Position numbers and translations under genes: made by a program. Of a stretch of 64,000 nt of DNA, positions 44,715-52,409 are shown one piece after another. Under the pieces are notes generated by a model. That model saw only the letters and a list, made by a program, of their open reading frames with translations, was not told the DNA's origin and did no database searches. The stretch lies in NCBI GenBank assembly GCA_964646435.1, contig CAZYEJ010000003.1, positions 15,220-79,219 on the forward strand. Reading direction: 5' to 3'. How positions within the stretch are numbered: position 1 is the stretch's first letter; every line of letters begins with the position of its first letter. Source of the stretch: UBA3076 sp964646435. Its GTDB lineage: Bacteria > Desulfobacterota > Dissulfuribacteria > Dissulfuribacterales > UBA3076.

Positions 44715-46382
44715 GTGTTGCATAACAGGATACAGAAAGCTGTAGAGGAGGCCTATAGAAAGGGTGTTGCTGAAGGAGTGCTTCCCGATGTGTCTCTGCC
44801 GGCATCACATCAAGTTGCACCTCCAAAACAGGAAGTCCATGGCGATTTCGCCAGTAATTTGGCCATGATAACTGCCTCAGGGGCCAAGAGGCCACCACGT
44901 GAGCTGGCCGCTTGTCTGGCCAAAATATTAGAGGCCAACCCTCTATTTCATAAGGTTGAGGTAGCAGGGCCGGGCTTTCTCAATTTTTTTGTAGCTACGA
45001 CCTGGTGGCAGGAGAATCTTCGGACCATTTGGGAGGCAGGAGATTACTACGGCGAGTCCGGGGCTGGTAATGGCCGGTTGGTTCAGGTGGAGTTTGTCAG
45101 TGCCAATCCGACAGGGCCGCTGCATGTAGGCCACGGCAGGGGCGCAGCCGTTGGTGACTCCCTGGCCAGGGTCTTAAAGGCCGCTGGTTTCAGAGTGGAA
45201 AGGGAGTATTACATCAACGATATAGGAAATCAGATGAGGACTCTCGGGGCCTCTGTTTACTTACGATATTTGGAATATTTTGGGCATGAGATCGAATTTC
45301 CCAAAGAGTATTATCAGGGGGACTATATCCGTGATATTGCCTCAGGCATTGCCTCGGGAGAAGGGGAAAAATATTTAGACATGCCCCAGGAATCTTGCCT
45401 GACATTTTTTATTGATACGGCTGTCGAGATCATAGCCTCTGACATCCGCAAAGATCTTGAGGAGTTTGGGGTCCATTATGATAACTGGTTTAGTGAAAAA
45501 ACCCTTCATGAGAGTGGGCTGGTTGACAGAACCATCTCGGAGTTACAGGATAAAGGCTACATGTTCGAGGAAGAAGGGGCGTTGTGGTTCAGGTCCACTG
45601 CCTTTGGAGATGAAAAGGACAGAGTAGTTAGGCGTTCAAATGGAGTTCTTACCTATTTTGCGTCAGACATAGCCTACCACAGAAATAAGCTGGAGAGGGG
45701 ATATGACCTTCTGGTTGACATCTGGGGTGCTGATCACCATGGATATGTAGCAAGAGTAAAGGCGGCAATAAAGGCACTGGGTTATAAAGAAGATAAATTG
45801 CAGGTCCTTCTTGTACAGCTTGTCAATCTTCTGGAAGGGGGGAAGATTAAGACCATGTCAACCAGGGCCGGTGAGTTTGTGACATTGAGGGAAGTACTTG
45901 ATGACGTGGGTAGCGACGCTGCGCGGTTCATATTCTTGACCCGCAGATGTGACAGCCACCTGGACTTTGACCTGGATCTTGCCAGAAGCCGGAGCCAGGA
46001 AAATCCTGTTTATTACGTACAATATGCCCATGCCAGGCTTTCAAGCGTTTTCAAAAATGCTGGAGAGCAGGGAATTTCTCTTGCAAAACCACAGGATATT
46101 GATATCTCACTCCTCAATACTCCAGAGGATATTAAGCTTTTGAAGCAACTGGATGTATTTCCCTGTCTCGTAGCTGACGCCGCCCTTGCCCTTGAGCCAT
46201 ATCGCGTCAGCTATTATCTTACCGAGTTGGCAGGTCAACTGCATGGCTACTATACCCGGCATCGGTTTATCACCGATGATCCGGATTTGACTCAGGCCAG
46301 ACTTCTCTTGGCAGATGTGACAAGAAAGGTTTTTCGCAAGGGTCTGGGGCTACTGGGAGTATCAGCACCTGAAAAAATGTAG
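44715..46382 (+). CDS. argS: Arginyl-tRNA synthetase
   Basis: Charges tRNA-Arg; 555 residues, class I. The GTG start at 44715 is supported by AAAAGGGG upstream and by normal family spacing. Motifs: EFVSANPTGPLHVGHGRGA with HVGH, YYINDIGNQM, IWGADHHGYV, and a KMST-type MSTRAGEFVTLREV. The C-terminal DALR anticodon domain ends with LGVSAPEKM. SPOR, argA, secA and argJ genes follow on the same strand. Confidence 0.97.
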   Translation: MLHNRIQKAVEEAYRKGVAEGVLPDVSLPASHQVAPPKQEVHGDFASNLAMITASGAKRPPRELAACLAKILEANPLFHKVEVAGPGFLNFFVATTWWQENLRTIWEAGDYYGESGAGNGRLVQVEFVSANPTGPLHVGHGRGAAVGDSLARVLKAAGFRVEREYYINDIGNQMRTLGASVYLRYLEYFGHEIEFPKEYYQGDYIRDIASGIASGEGEKYLDMPQESCLTFFIDTAVEIIASDIRKDLEEFGVHYDNWFSEKTLHESGLVDRTISELQDKGYMFEEEGALWFRSTAFGDEKDRVVRRSNGVLTYFASDIAYHRNKLERGYDLLVDIWGADHHGYVARVKAAIKALGYKEDKLQVLLVQLVNLLEGGKIKTMSTRAGEFVTLREVLDDVGSDAARFIFLTRRCDSHLDFDLDLARSRSQENPVYYVQYAHARLSSVFKNAGEQGISLAKPQDIDISLLNTPEDIKLLKQLDVFPCLVADAALALEPYRVSYYLTELAGQLHGYYTRHRFITDDPDLTQARLLLADVTRKVFRKGLGLLGVSAPEKM

Positions 46383-46390
46383 ACTGTAGA

Positions 46391-46410
46391 GGCAGACCCG
46401 CGTGTCTGCC
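46391..46410 (+). other. Hairpin between argS and the SPOR gene
   Basis: GGCAGAC-CCGCGT-GTCTGCC, a perfect 7-bp stem; followed by CTATGGG, not a T-run, so it is not a clear terminator. It could be a small dispersed palindrome. Confidence 0.5.
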
Positions 46411-46436
46411 CTATGGGTTTAGCATGAGGTTTAGAG

Positions 46437-47045
46437 ATGGCTCGAACCAGAAAAAAAAGTCGGAAAATACAGTTCCAGTTAAGTTGGGGAGGGCTTATCG
46501 CCCTGACTGTATCTACTGTTTGTGTTTTTCTGTGGGTGTTTATCTTAGGTTTCTGGGTTGGTCAGAAGTTAATTGGACGCAGTCTGGATGAGTCACTCCA
46601 GACCCAGGTTGTCGCAAGGGCAGTGCCTGAGGCAGAGGAAGTTGCCCCCCGAATTCCAGAAAAAATAACTCAGGTAACTCCACTAGATATTAAACAAAAA
46701 GAGCAGCCGGAGCCAAGGAAAGAATCAGTTAAAAAGAAGGTCCGTAGCGCGGATGATGTTAAGCGGCCGGGTCACCAAATCAAAAAGGCAAAGAAGAAGA
46801 GCACACACTTTGTGTTGCAAATAGCTTCTTATGGAGAGAGGGGGCGGGCAAACAAAGAGGCACAAAGGTGGAGAGATAAGGGCTATCGAGCTAAAGTCAG
46901 GAGGGCCGACCTCGGTCCGGAGAAAGGGGTCTGGTACCGGGTCCATCTCGGGGAATACAGTTCTGTTGAGGAGGCCAAAAGCGAGGCAAAAAAACTGGCC
47001 CAAAAACATAATTTGAGATCTTATGTCGTGCCCATACGTGATTAG
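46437..47045 (+). CDS. SPOR-domain membrane protein
   Basis: 202 residues: a short basic cytoplasmic start (ARTRKKSRKIQFQ), one transmembrane helix (about residues 20-42), a basic linker, and a C-terminal SPOR domain (about 122-200; THFVLQIASYGERGRANKEA, then GVWYRVHLGEYSSVEEAKSE). SPOR domains bind denuded peptidoglycan at division sites, so a cell-envelope or division role is likely. The downstream acetyltransferase begins 3 bases after the stop, so the genes are probably cotranscribed. Confidence 0.88.
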   Translation: MARTRKKSRKIQFQLSWGGLIALTVSTVCVFLWVFILGFWVGQKLIGRSLDESLQTQVVARAVPEAEEVAPRIPEKITQVTPLDIKQKEQPEPRKESVKKKVRSADDVKRPGHQIKKAKKKSTHFVLQIASYGERGRANKEAQRWRDKGYRAKVRRADLGPEKGVWYRVHLGEYSSVEEAKSEAKKLAQKHNLRSYVVPIRD

Positions 47046-47048
47046 AAA

Positions 47049-47504
47049 ATGATGATAAGGAAAGCCAAGATATCAGATGTAAGGTCCATTCATGTCTTGC
47101 TAATGCACTTTGCAGACCAGGGTCTGCTGTTGCCGCGTTCTCTCAGCGAGATATATGATCATCTGCGGGACTATACCGTAATGCAGACATCTGATGATAG
47201 TATCGTGGGTGTCACGGCACTTAATATATGTTGGGAAGACCTGGCTGAGGTGAAGTCTCTGGCAGTACGCGAAGACTACCAGGCCAAGGGTATGGGAAGA
47301 CAACTTGTGGAGCAGTGCCTCTCAGAGGCCGCTGTCCTTGGGGTTTCCCGGGTCTTTACCCTTACGTACCAATCAGAATTTTTCAAGAAATTGGGGTTCA
47401 GATTGGTGGACAAGAGTTCACTTCCCCAAAAAATCTGGGCAGACTGTATAAATTGTCCAAAATTTCCGGATTGTGACGAAATAGCACTGCTGATGGAGCT
47501 TTGA
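47049..47504 (+). CDS. argA: Amino-acid N-acetyltransferase, short ArgA type
   Basis: 151-residue GNAT protein. Strand and acetyl-CoA loop VKSLAVREDYQAKGMGRQLV (QAKGMG = Q-x-x-G-x-G) and the later YQSEFFKKLGFRLVDKSSLP are typical of short N-acetylglutamate synthases found in bacteria that lack the long ArgA. A cysteine pair in CINCPKFPDC near the end is common in this group. The arginine genes argS and argJ on both sides support the role; GNAT substrate calls by sequence remain tentative. Confidence 0.82.
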   Translation: MMIRKAKISDVRSIHVLLMHFADQGLLLPRSLSEIYDHLRDYTVMQTSDDSIVGVTALNICWEDLAEVKSLAVREDYQAKGMGRQLVEQCLSEAAVLGVSRVFTLTYQSEFFKKLGFRLVDKSSLPQKIWADCINCPKFPDCDEIALLMEL

Positions 47505-47508
47505 TTAT

Positions 47509-50043
47509 ATGTTTATAGATTTAGTTGCAAAGGTGTTCGGCACCAGACACGACAGGGAGGTCAAGAAGCTACAGCCCCTTGTAGATCGTATAAATTCCCT
47601 TGAGCCAGAGATAAAGGCCCTGTCTGACGCGGAACTCAAGGCAAAGACCCCTGAGTTCAAGGAACGGCTTGAACGGGGAGAGTCTCTGGATGAATTGCTC
47701 CCGGAGGCCTTTGCCGTTACACGGGAGACAGCTTTCAGGGTGCTGGGGCTCAGGCCCTTTGACGTACAGCTCATGGGCGGGATTGTGCTGCATCAGGGCA
47801 AAATCGCCGAGATGAAGACCGGTGAGGGAAAGACTTTAGTGGCCACAATGCCGGTTTATCTGAATGCACTTACCGGTCGCGGGGTCCATGTGGTTACTGT
47901 CAATGACTATCTGGCAACCCGTGACTCGGAGTGGATGGGACAGGTATATCGCTTTCTTGGTCTGGATATTGGGGTAATAGTCCATGGCCTTCAGGATACA
48001 GAGAGCAAGGCAGCCTATGGGGCCGATGTGACCTATGGCACCAATAACGAGTTCGGATTCGACTACCTTAGAGACAACATGAAGTACTCCTTGGAGGACA
48101 TGGTCCAACGGGAATTTCATTATGCCATCGTAGACGAAGTGGACAGCATTCTCATTGATGAGGCACGGACCCCACTCATCATATCCGGTCCATCCGAAGA
48201 GTCTACGGATCTTTATTACAGGGTCAATCAAATCAGCCCGCACCTGAATAGGGAAACTGATTTTACAGTGGATGAAAAGGCCAGGGCTGTCAGTCTGACT
48301 GAAGAGGGTGTGGAAAATTGCGAAAAGCTCCTGGGAGTGAAAAACCTCTATGATCCCGCCCAGGCCGAGCTCCTTCACCATGTGCAGCAGGCCCTTAAGG
48401 CCCATGTCCTGTTCAAGAGGGATGTAGATTATCTGGTCAAAGACGGTCAAGTAGTGATAGTTGACGAGTTCACGGGCCGCATTATGCCGGGAAGACGTTA
48501 CAGTGATGGGCTGCACCAAGCCCTTGAGGCCAAAGAAGGCGTAAAAATAGAGAGTGAAAACCAGACCCTGGCTTCCATAACCTTCCAGAACTTTTTCCGT
48601 ATGTATGAAAAGCTCGCAGGCATGACGGGTACTGCCGAGACAGAGGCAGCGGAATTCCTGAAGATTTACAACCTGGATGTAGTGGTAATCCCCACCCACA
48701 TGGATATGATTCGCAAGGACTATCCGGATGTGGTCTTCAGGACAGAGAGCGAAAAATTCGAAGCTGCAACCAGGGAAATTAAATCCCTTCATGATCAAGG
48801 CCGGCCTGTCCTGGTGGGTAGCTCCAGTGTGAATAATTCCGAACGGCTTTCAAAAATGTTGAAGTGCCAAGGAGTTAAGCATGAAGTCCTGAACGCAAAG
48901 CATCACGAGAGGGAGGCGGAAATCATAGCCCATGCCGGGGAAAGGGGCAGGATTACCATTGCCACCAATATGGCAGGACGGGGGACGGACATAGTCTTGG
49001 GCGAGGGCGTGGCCGATATGGGCGGGCTGCATATCCTCAGTATCGAGCGCCACGAGTCAAGACGGATAGATAACCAGCTCAGAGGTAGGTCCGGCCGCCA
49101 GGGCGACCTTGGCTCTTCCAGGTTTTATCTGTCCCTGGAGGACGACCTGCTGCGTATCTTCGGATCAGACCGCATCTCCGGGATCATGGACAAGCTTGGT
49201 ATGAATGAAGGAGAGCCTATTGAACACTCCATGCTGAGCAAGGCTATAGAGAACGCCCAACGGAAAGTTGAGGCCCACAACTTTGAGATCAGAAAGCATC
49301 TACTTGATTACGATGACGTAATGAACAAGCAGAGAGAGGTGATTTACAGCCAGCGGAAGCAGATACTTGCCGGCGAGGATATGCGGGAGGAGCTCTACGG
49401 TTTTATTGATGATATAACGGCAGAGTTGGTGGATACCTATACGGATGAAAAAGGGTTTTCGGAAGAATGGGACTGGAAGGCCCTGGAGGAACGTCTGCTC
49501 GGCCGGTTTTCTGTTCGTCTGGATATTCCCAAGGAAGAAAGAGAGGATCTTGATCAGGCGGCACTGGAAGAAAAAATAGCCGAGGCCGCAAGACATGCCT
49601 ATGAGAACCAGGCGATTCTGTTCGGCGATGAAGAAATGGTCCGGGTGGAGAGGTTCATAGTTCTCCAGACCCTGGACAACTTGTGGAAGGATCATCTCCT
49701 CAATATGGACCACTTAAGAGAGGGTATAGGGCTGGTAGGCTATGGCCAAAAAGACCCGCTTCAGGAGTACAGGCGCGAGGGTTATGACATGTTTCTGGCC
49801 ATGATCCAGCGCTTCAGAGAAGAGGCTATAAGCCTCCTGCTCCGGATTCGTCCCATGCGGGAAAGAAAAACTGAAGAACTGGAAACACGGCGCAGGAAAC
49901 AACAGCAGAGCATGAGCTATGGCCGTGGAGATGGCGATGACAAGCCAAAGACTGTTAAGCGCAAGGGGCAGAAAGTAGGTCGTAATGACCCGTGTCCCTG
50001 TGGCAGCGGGAAAAAATATAAGAAATGTTGCGGAAGGAAATGA
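47509..50043 (+). CDS. secA: Preprotein translocase ATPase
   Basis: Motor of Sec export, 844 residues. Walker A EMKTGEGKTLVATMP is at about residues 101-115, DEAD-type VDEVDSILIDEARTPLIISG follows, then the helicase-like TNMAGRGTDIVLGEGVADMG and QLRGRSGRQGD motifs. The protein ends with a zinc SEC-C motif KVGRNDPCPCGSGKKYKKCC that binds SecB or ribosomes in known SecA. The stop overlaps the argJ start as ATGA. Confidence 0.98.
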   Translation: MFIDLVAKVFGTRHDREVKKLQPLVDRINSLEPEIKALSDAELKAKTPEFKERLERGESLDELLPEAFAVTRETAFRVLGLRPFDVQLMGGIVLHQGKIAEMKTGEGKTLVATMPVYLNALTGRGVHVVTVNDYLATRDSEWMGQVYRFLGLDIGVIVHGLQDTESKAAYGADVTYGTNNEFGFDYLRDNMKYSLEDMVQREFHYAIVDEVDSILIDEARTPLIISGPSEESTDLYYRVNQISPHLNRETDFTVDEKARAVSLTEEGVENCEKLLGVKNLYDPAQAELLHHVQQALKAHVLFKRDVDYLVKDGQVVIVDEFTGRIMPGRRYSDGLHQALEAKEGVKIESENQTLASITFQNFFRMYEKLAGMTGTAETEAAEFLKIYNLDVVVIPTHMDMIRKDYPDVVFRTESEKFEAATREIKSLHDQGRPVLVGSSSVNNSERLSKMLKCQGVKHEVLNAKHHEREAEIIAHAGERGRITIATNMAGRGTDIVLGEGVADMGGLHILSIERHESRRIDNQLRGRSGRQGDLGSSRFYLSLEDDLLRIFGSDRISGIMDKLGMNEGEPIEHSMLSKAIENAQRKVEAHNFEIRKHLLDYDDVMNKQREVIYSQRKQILAGEDMREELYGFIDDITAELVDTYTDEKGFSEEWDWKALEERLLGRFSVRLDIPKEEREDLDQAALEEKIAEAARHAYENQAILFGDEEMVRVERFIVLQTLDNLWKDHLLNMDHLREGIGLVGYGQKDPLQEYRREGYDMFLAMIQRFREEAISLLLRIRPMRERKTEELETRRRKQQQSMSYGRGDGDDKPKTVKRKGQKVGRNDPCPCGSGKKYKKCCGRK

Positions 50044-51242
50044 ATTTATTGGTCCCTGGTTTTAAGGGTTCGGCCGTTTCAGCCAACATCAAGTATCAGG
50101 GACGCCTTGACCTGGGTCTGATAGCCTCTGATGACCCCGCGGTGTTGGCAGCCGTGTTTACCAGAAACGAGGTAAAGGCAGCCCCGGTCCTCGCAGGGCT
50201 TGATCGTCTCAGCAGGGGCATGCCTTATGCCAGGGCTGTTGTGGTGAACAGCGGCAATGCAAATGCCTGTACAGGCAACGATGGTATAGCCGATGTCCAC
50301 GAGATCTGCTCTCTCGTAGCCAAGGAAATGGGTACAACCCCTGAGGATGTGATGGTCTCGTCAACCGGCGTGATCGGCCAACCTCTTCCCATGGGACGGA
50401 TAACAGATGTCGTACCGGAACTTGTGAGGGGCCTTTCTGAAAATGGGCTGGAGGCTGTGGCAGACGCCATTCTCACTACGGACACGGTTCGGAAGACAGT
50501 CATCAGGCACATTGATGTCGGTGGTGTAGAGGTGACTGTTGCCGGCATGGCAAAGGGCGCTGGAATGATAGGGCCGAACATTGGTCCACCACAGGCCACA
50601 ATGCTCTCCTTTGTCCTGTCAGACGCAAAGGTGGATCCGGCCTGGTGGCAGGGCGCACTTGAAAGGACCGTATCAGACACGTTTAACCGGATTACCATAG
50701 ACGGGGATACCAGCACGAATGACACAGTCCTGGCCCTTGCTAACGGTCTTGCCGGAAATAAAGAGATTAGCGAAGTTTATTACGGAGAGCCCTTTGAATA
50801 TGTACTCAAAGAGCTGCTACAAGACCTGGCTCGGCAGATTGTTGTGGATGGCGAAGGTGTTACCAAATGTGTAACCTTGGTTGTAAAAGGAGCAAGGACC
50901 GGAGAAGAGGCAGACAGGATAGCCCGGACTGTTGCTGAATCTCCACTCGTGAAGACGGCCTTTTTCGGCGAAGACCCTAACTGGGGTCGAATTCTTGCCG
51001 CAGCAGGCCGTGCGGGTTTCCCTCTGGATCAGGGGCTCATCAGTTTGTCCTTTGATGACATCGAAATCGTGAGAATGGGTATGGGCGTCGGCAAAGAGGC
51101 TGAGGATTTGGCCAAGCAGGCCATGGCTGCCGGAGAATTCACAGTTGTCTTGGACTTGGGTCTTGGGCAAGAAGAGGCCCGTATTCTGACCAGCGATTTT
51201 TCAACCGATTACGTGCGAATAAATGCGGATTATCGTACCTGA
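50040..51242 (+). CDS. argJ: Bifunctional glutamate N-acetyltransferase / ornithine acetyltransferase
   Basis: Recycles the acetyl group in arginine synthesis; in some bacteria it also makes N-acetylglutamate. The start is ATG 50040, which overlaps the SecA stop (the longer ATG 50025 lies inside secA), and GGAAGGA precedes it. The proenzyme of 400 residues has VVVNSGNANACTG, GMAKGAGMIGPNIG and the self-cleavage site PPQATMLSF, where Thr becomes the catalytic residue. GEDPNWGRILAAAGRAG follows. If ArgJ is bifunctional the short ArgA may be redundant. Confidence 0.96.
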   Translation: MNLLVPGFKGSAVSANIKYQGRLDLGLIASDDPAVLAAVFTRNEVKAAPVLAGLDRLSRGMPYARAVVVNSGNANACTGNDGIADVHEICSLVAKEMGTTPEDVMVSSTGVIGQPLPMGRITDVVPELVRGLSENGLEAVADAILTTDTVRKTVIRHIDVGGVEVTVAGMAKGAGMIGPNIGPPQATMLSFVLSDAKVDPAWWQGALERTVSDTFNRITIDGDTSTNDTVLALANGLAGNKEISEVYYGEPFEYVLKELLQDLARQIVVDGEGVTKCVTLVVKGARTGEEADRIARTVAESPLVKTAFFGEDPNWGRILAAAGRAGFPLDQGLISLSFDDIEIVRMGMGVGKEAEDLAKQAMAAGEFTVVLDLGLGQEEARILTSDFSTDYVRINADYRT

Positions 51243-51636
51243 GAATTTTGCCACCCGCTCGCTACGCTCGCTCGACACACACACACACAGACAAACCTAC
51301 ACAGACAAAAACATAGCTAACTACTTGTTGATTCAACATTTCTTAATGTAGGTTTTTTCATGCGCTCTAGCGCTTTCCCAGCCTCAGCAGCCGATATGCT
51401 GTGTTCATGCCTGGAAAATTTCGCGTTTTGCATCTCGGGCTTTTTGAGCGGAATTCTGTTTCAGGATTTTCGCAGTGTAATCATGTGCTATAACTTAAAT
51501 TGAGCGATTAGCGGTTATCTATTAGTTTAATGATTACAAGATATTTTGCTATTACAAAATTAGGAACCACTTTTCAAAGCTAAACGCTAATGGCTAACCG
51601 CTCAACTTAGGTTCAAACTGACCAGGAGGTGTTAAA
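51243..51636. other. Repeat-filled intergenic stretch upstream of the PfpI-like gene
   Basis: 394 bases with a short (AC)n run at about 51275-51289, copy 2 of the TTGCATCTCGGG repeat (51428-51487) and an imperfect inverted repeat with arms AACTTAAATTGAGCGATTAG (51492-51511) and GGCTAACCGCTCAACTTAGG (51592-51611). No gene is seen. Confidence 0.6.
51428..51487 (+). repeat. TTGCATCTCGGG dispersed repeat, copy 2
   Basis: Second copy of the element at 44499-44558, about eight differences in 60 bases. Here the sequence to GATTACAAGATA (51532-51543) is uninterrupted by a MITE fragment, in contrast to the other copy. Confidence 0.7.
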
Positions 51637-52140
51637 ATGAGGGTACTTATCTTGAGTGCGGATAAATTTGAAGACAGTGAACTCCTATGTCCTATGTACC
51701 GGCTTAAAGAGGCAGGCTATCAGGTGGACATAGCCGCGCCGGAATGGGGCCAGATAAAGGGGAAGCGGGGTTATACAGTGACTGCCAACCTGGCTCTGGA
51801 CGACGTGCAATTTGACGGTTTTAGATTGCTTCTTCTGCCCGGTGGTAAGGCGCCACCTGAGACGCTTCGCTCGATTCCGCAAGTCCAGGACATTGTGAGG
51901 GCGTTTGTGGACAAAGGACGGCCTGTGGCCGCTATCTGTCACGGCCCCCAGATTCTAGTGTCGGCAGGGGTCTTGGTCGGGCTACGGGCCACCTGTTATA
52001 GAAGTGTAGCAAGAGAACTGGAGGCCGCGGGCGTGCTATACGAGGACTCGGAGGTAGTGGTAGATGGCAATATCATAACCTCTCGCCAACCTTCGGACAT
52101 CCCTGCTTTTATGGGCGAGGTTATACGGGCACTGGCCTGA
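51637..52140 (+). CDS. PfpI/DJ-1 family protein
   Basis: 167-residue protein of the type I glutamine amidotransferase fold, PfpI group. The nucleophile elbow AAICHGPQ holds the cysteine followed by His, with RLLLLPGG earlier and acidic FEDSELLCP near the N terminus, as in deglycases and stress proteases of this family. It is probably a cytosolic stress protein; whether it acts on glycated molecules or peptides is not decided by sequence. AGGAGGTG precedes the ATG. It is monocistronic. Confidence 0.88.
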   Translation: MRVLILSADKFEDSELLCPMYRLKEAGYQVDIAAPEWGQIKGKRGYTVTANLALDDVQFDGFRLLLLPGGKAPPETLRSIPQVQDIVRAFVDKGRPVAAICHGPQILVSAGVLVGLRATCYRSVARELEAAGVLYEDSEVVVDGNIITSRQPSDIPAFMGEVIRALA

Positions 52141-52151
52141 TTATTAAAAGT

Positions 52152-52240
52152 ACTAAGGGCCCTGGCAAAAATAAATTGGTAGAATTTGCGCCCGGATTTG
52201 CTATAGATTTAGTCGATCTGATTGAGCAAAACCGCAGGTA
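52152..52240 (+). repeat. Dispersed repeat, copy 2 (without intact inverted ends)
   Basis: ACTAAGGGCCC start and the DLVDLIEQNR-coding core resemble the reverse complement of 37499-37605. The far arm has degraded (CGCAGGTATAGTAATG instead of the inverted end). It lies right after the PfpI-like gene. Confidence 0.6.
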
Positions 52241-52320
52241 TAGTAATGTTATGTTGGCGAATAATAGACGGACATCCCTAAAATTTTCGTAAAGAACTAG
52301 ACCTGGATATTTCATATAAG

Positions 52321-52383
52321 GTAACCGTTCATGGGGTTACAACGCCCGCTTTACCACAAACTACCGAACTGTAAACGTTTACA
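52321..52383 (-). mobile_element. MITE-like element, half copy E
   Basis: GTAACCGTTCATGGGG followed by TTACAACGCCCGCTTTACCA and ending CTGTAAACGTTTACA; this is the right part of the element (as in half copy D), inverted, upstream of the helicase gene. The GTAAACGTTTAC end is itself a 12-bp palindrome. No flanking duplication is evident. Confidence 0.65.
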
Positions 52384-52409
52384 CAAAGTAATGAAACAGA
52401 AGGAAATCT

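Noticed and set aside
46391..46410. Terminator after argS
   Set aside because: Perfect hairpin but no T-run follows, and the next genes appear to continue the operon.
51275..51289. CRISPR or structured repeat at the AC run
   Set aside because: A single short dinucleotide run; no spaced repeats anywhere in the window resemble a CRISPR array.
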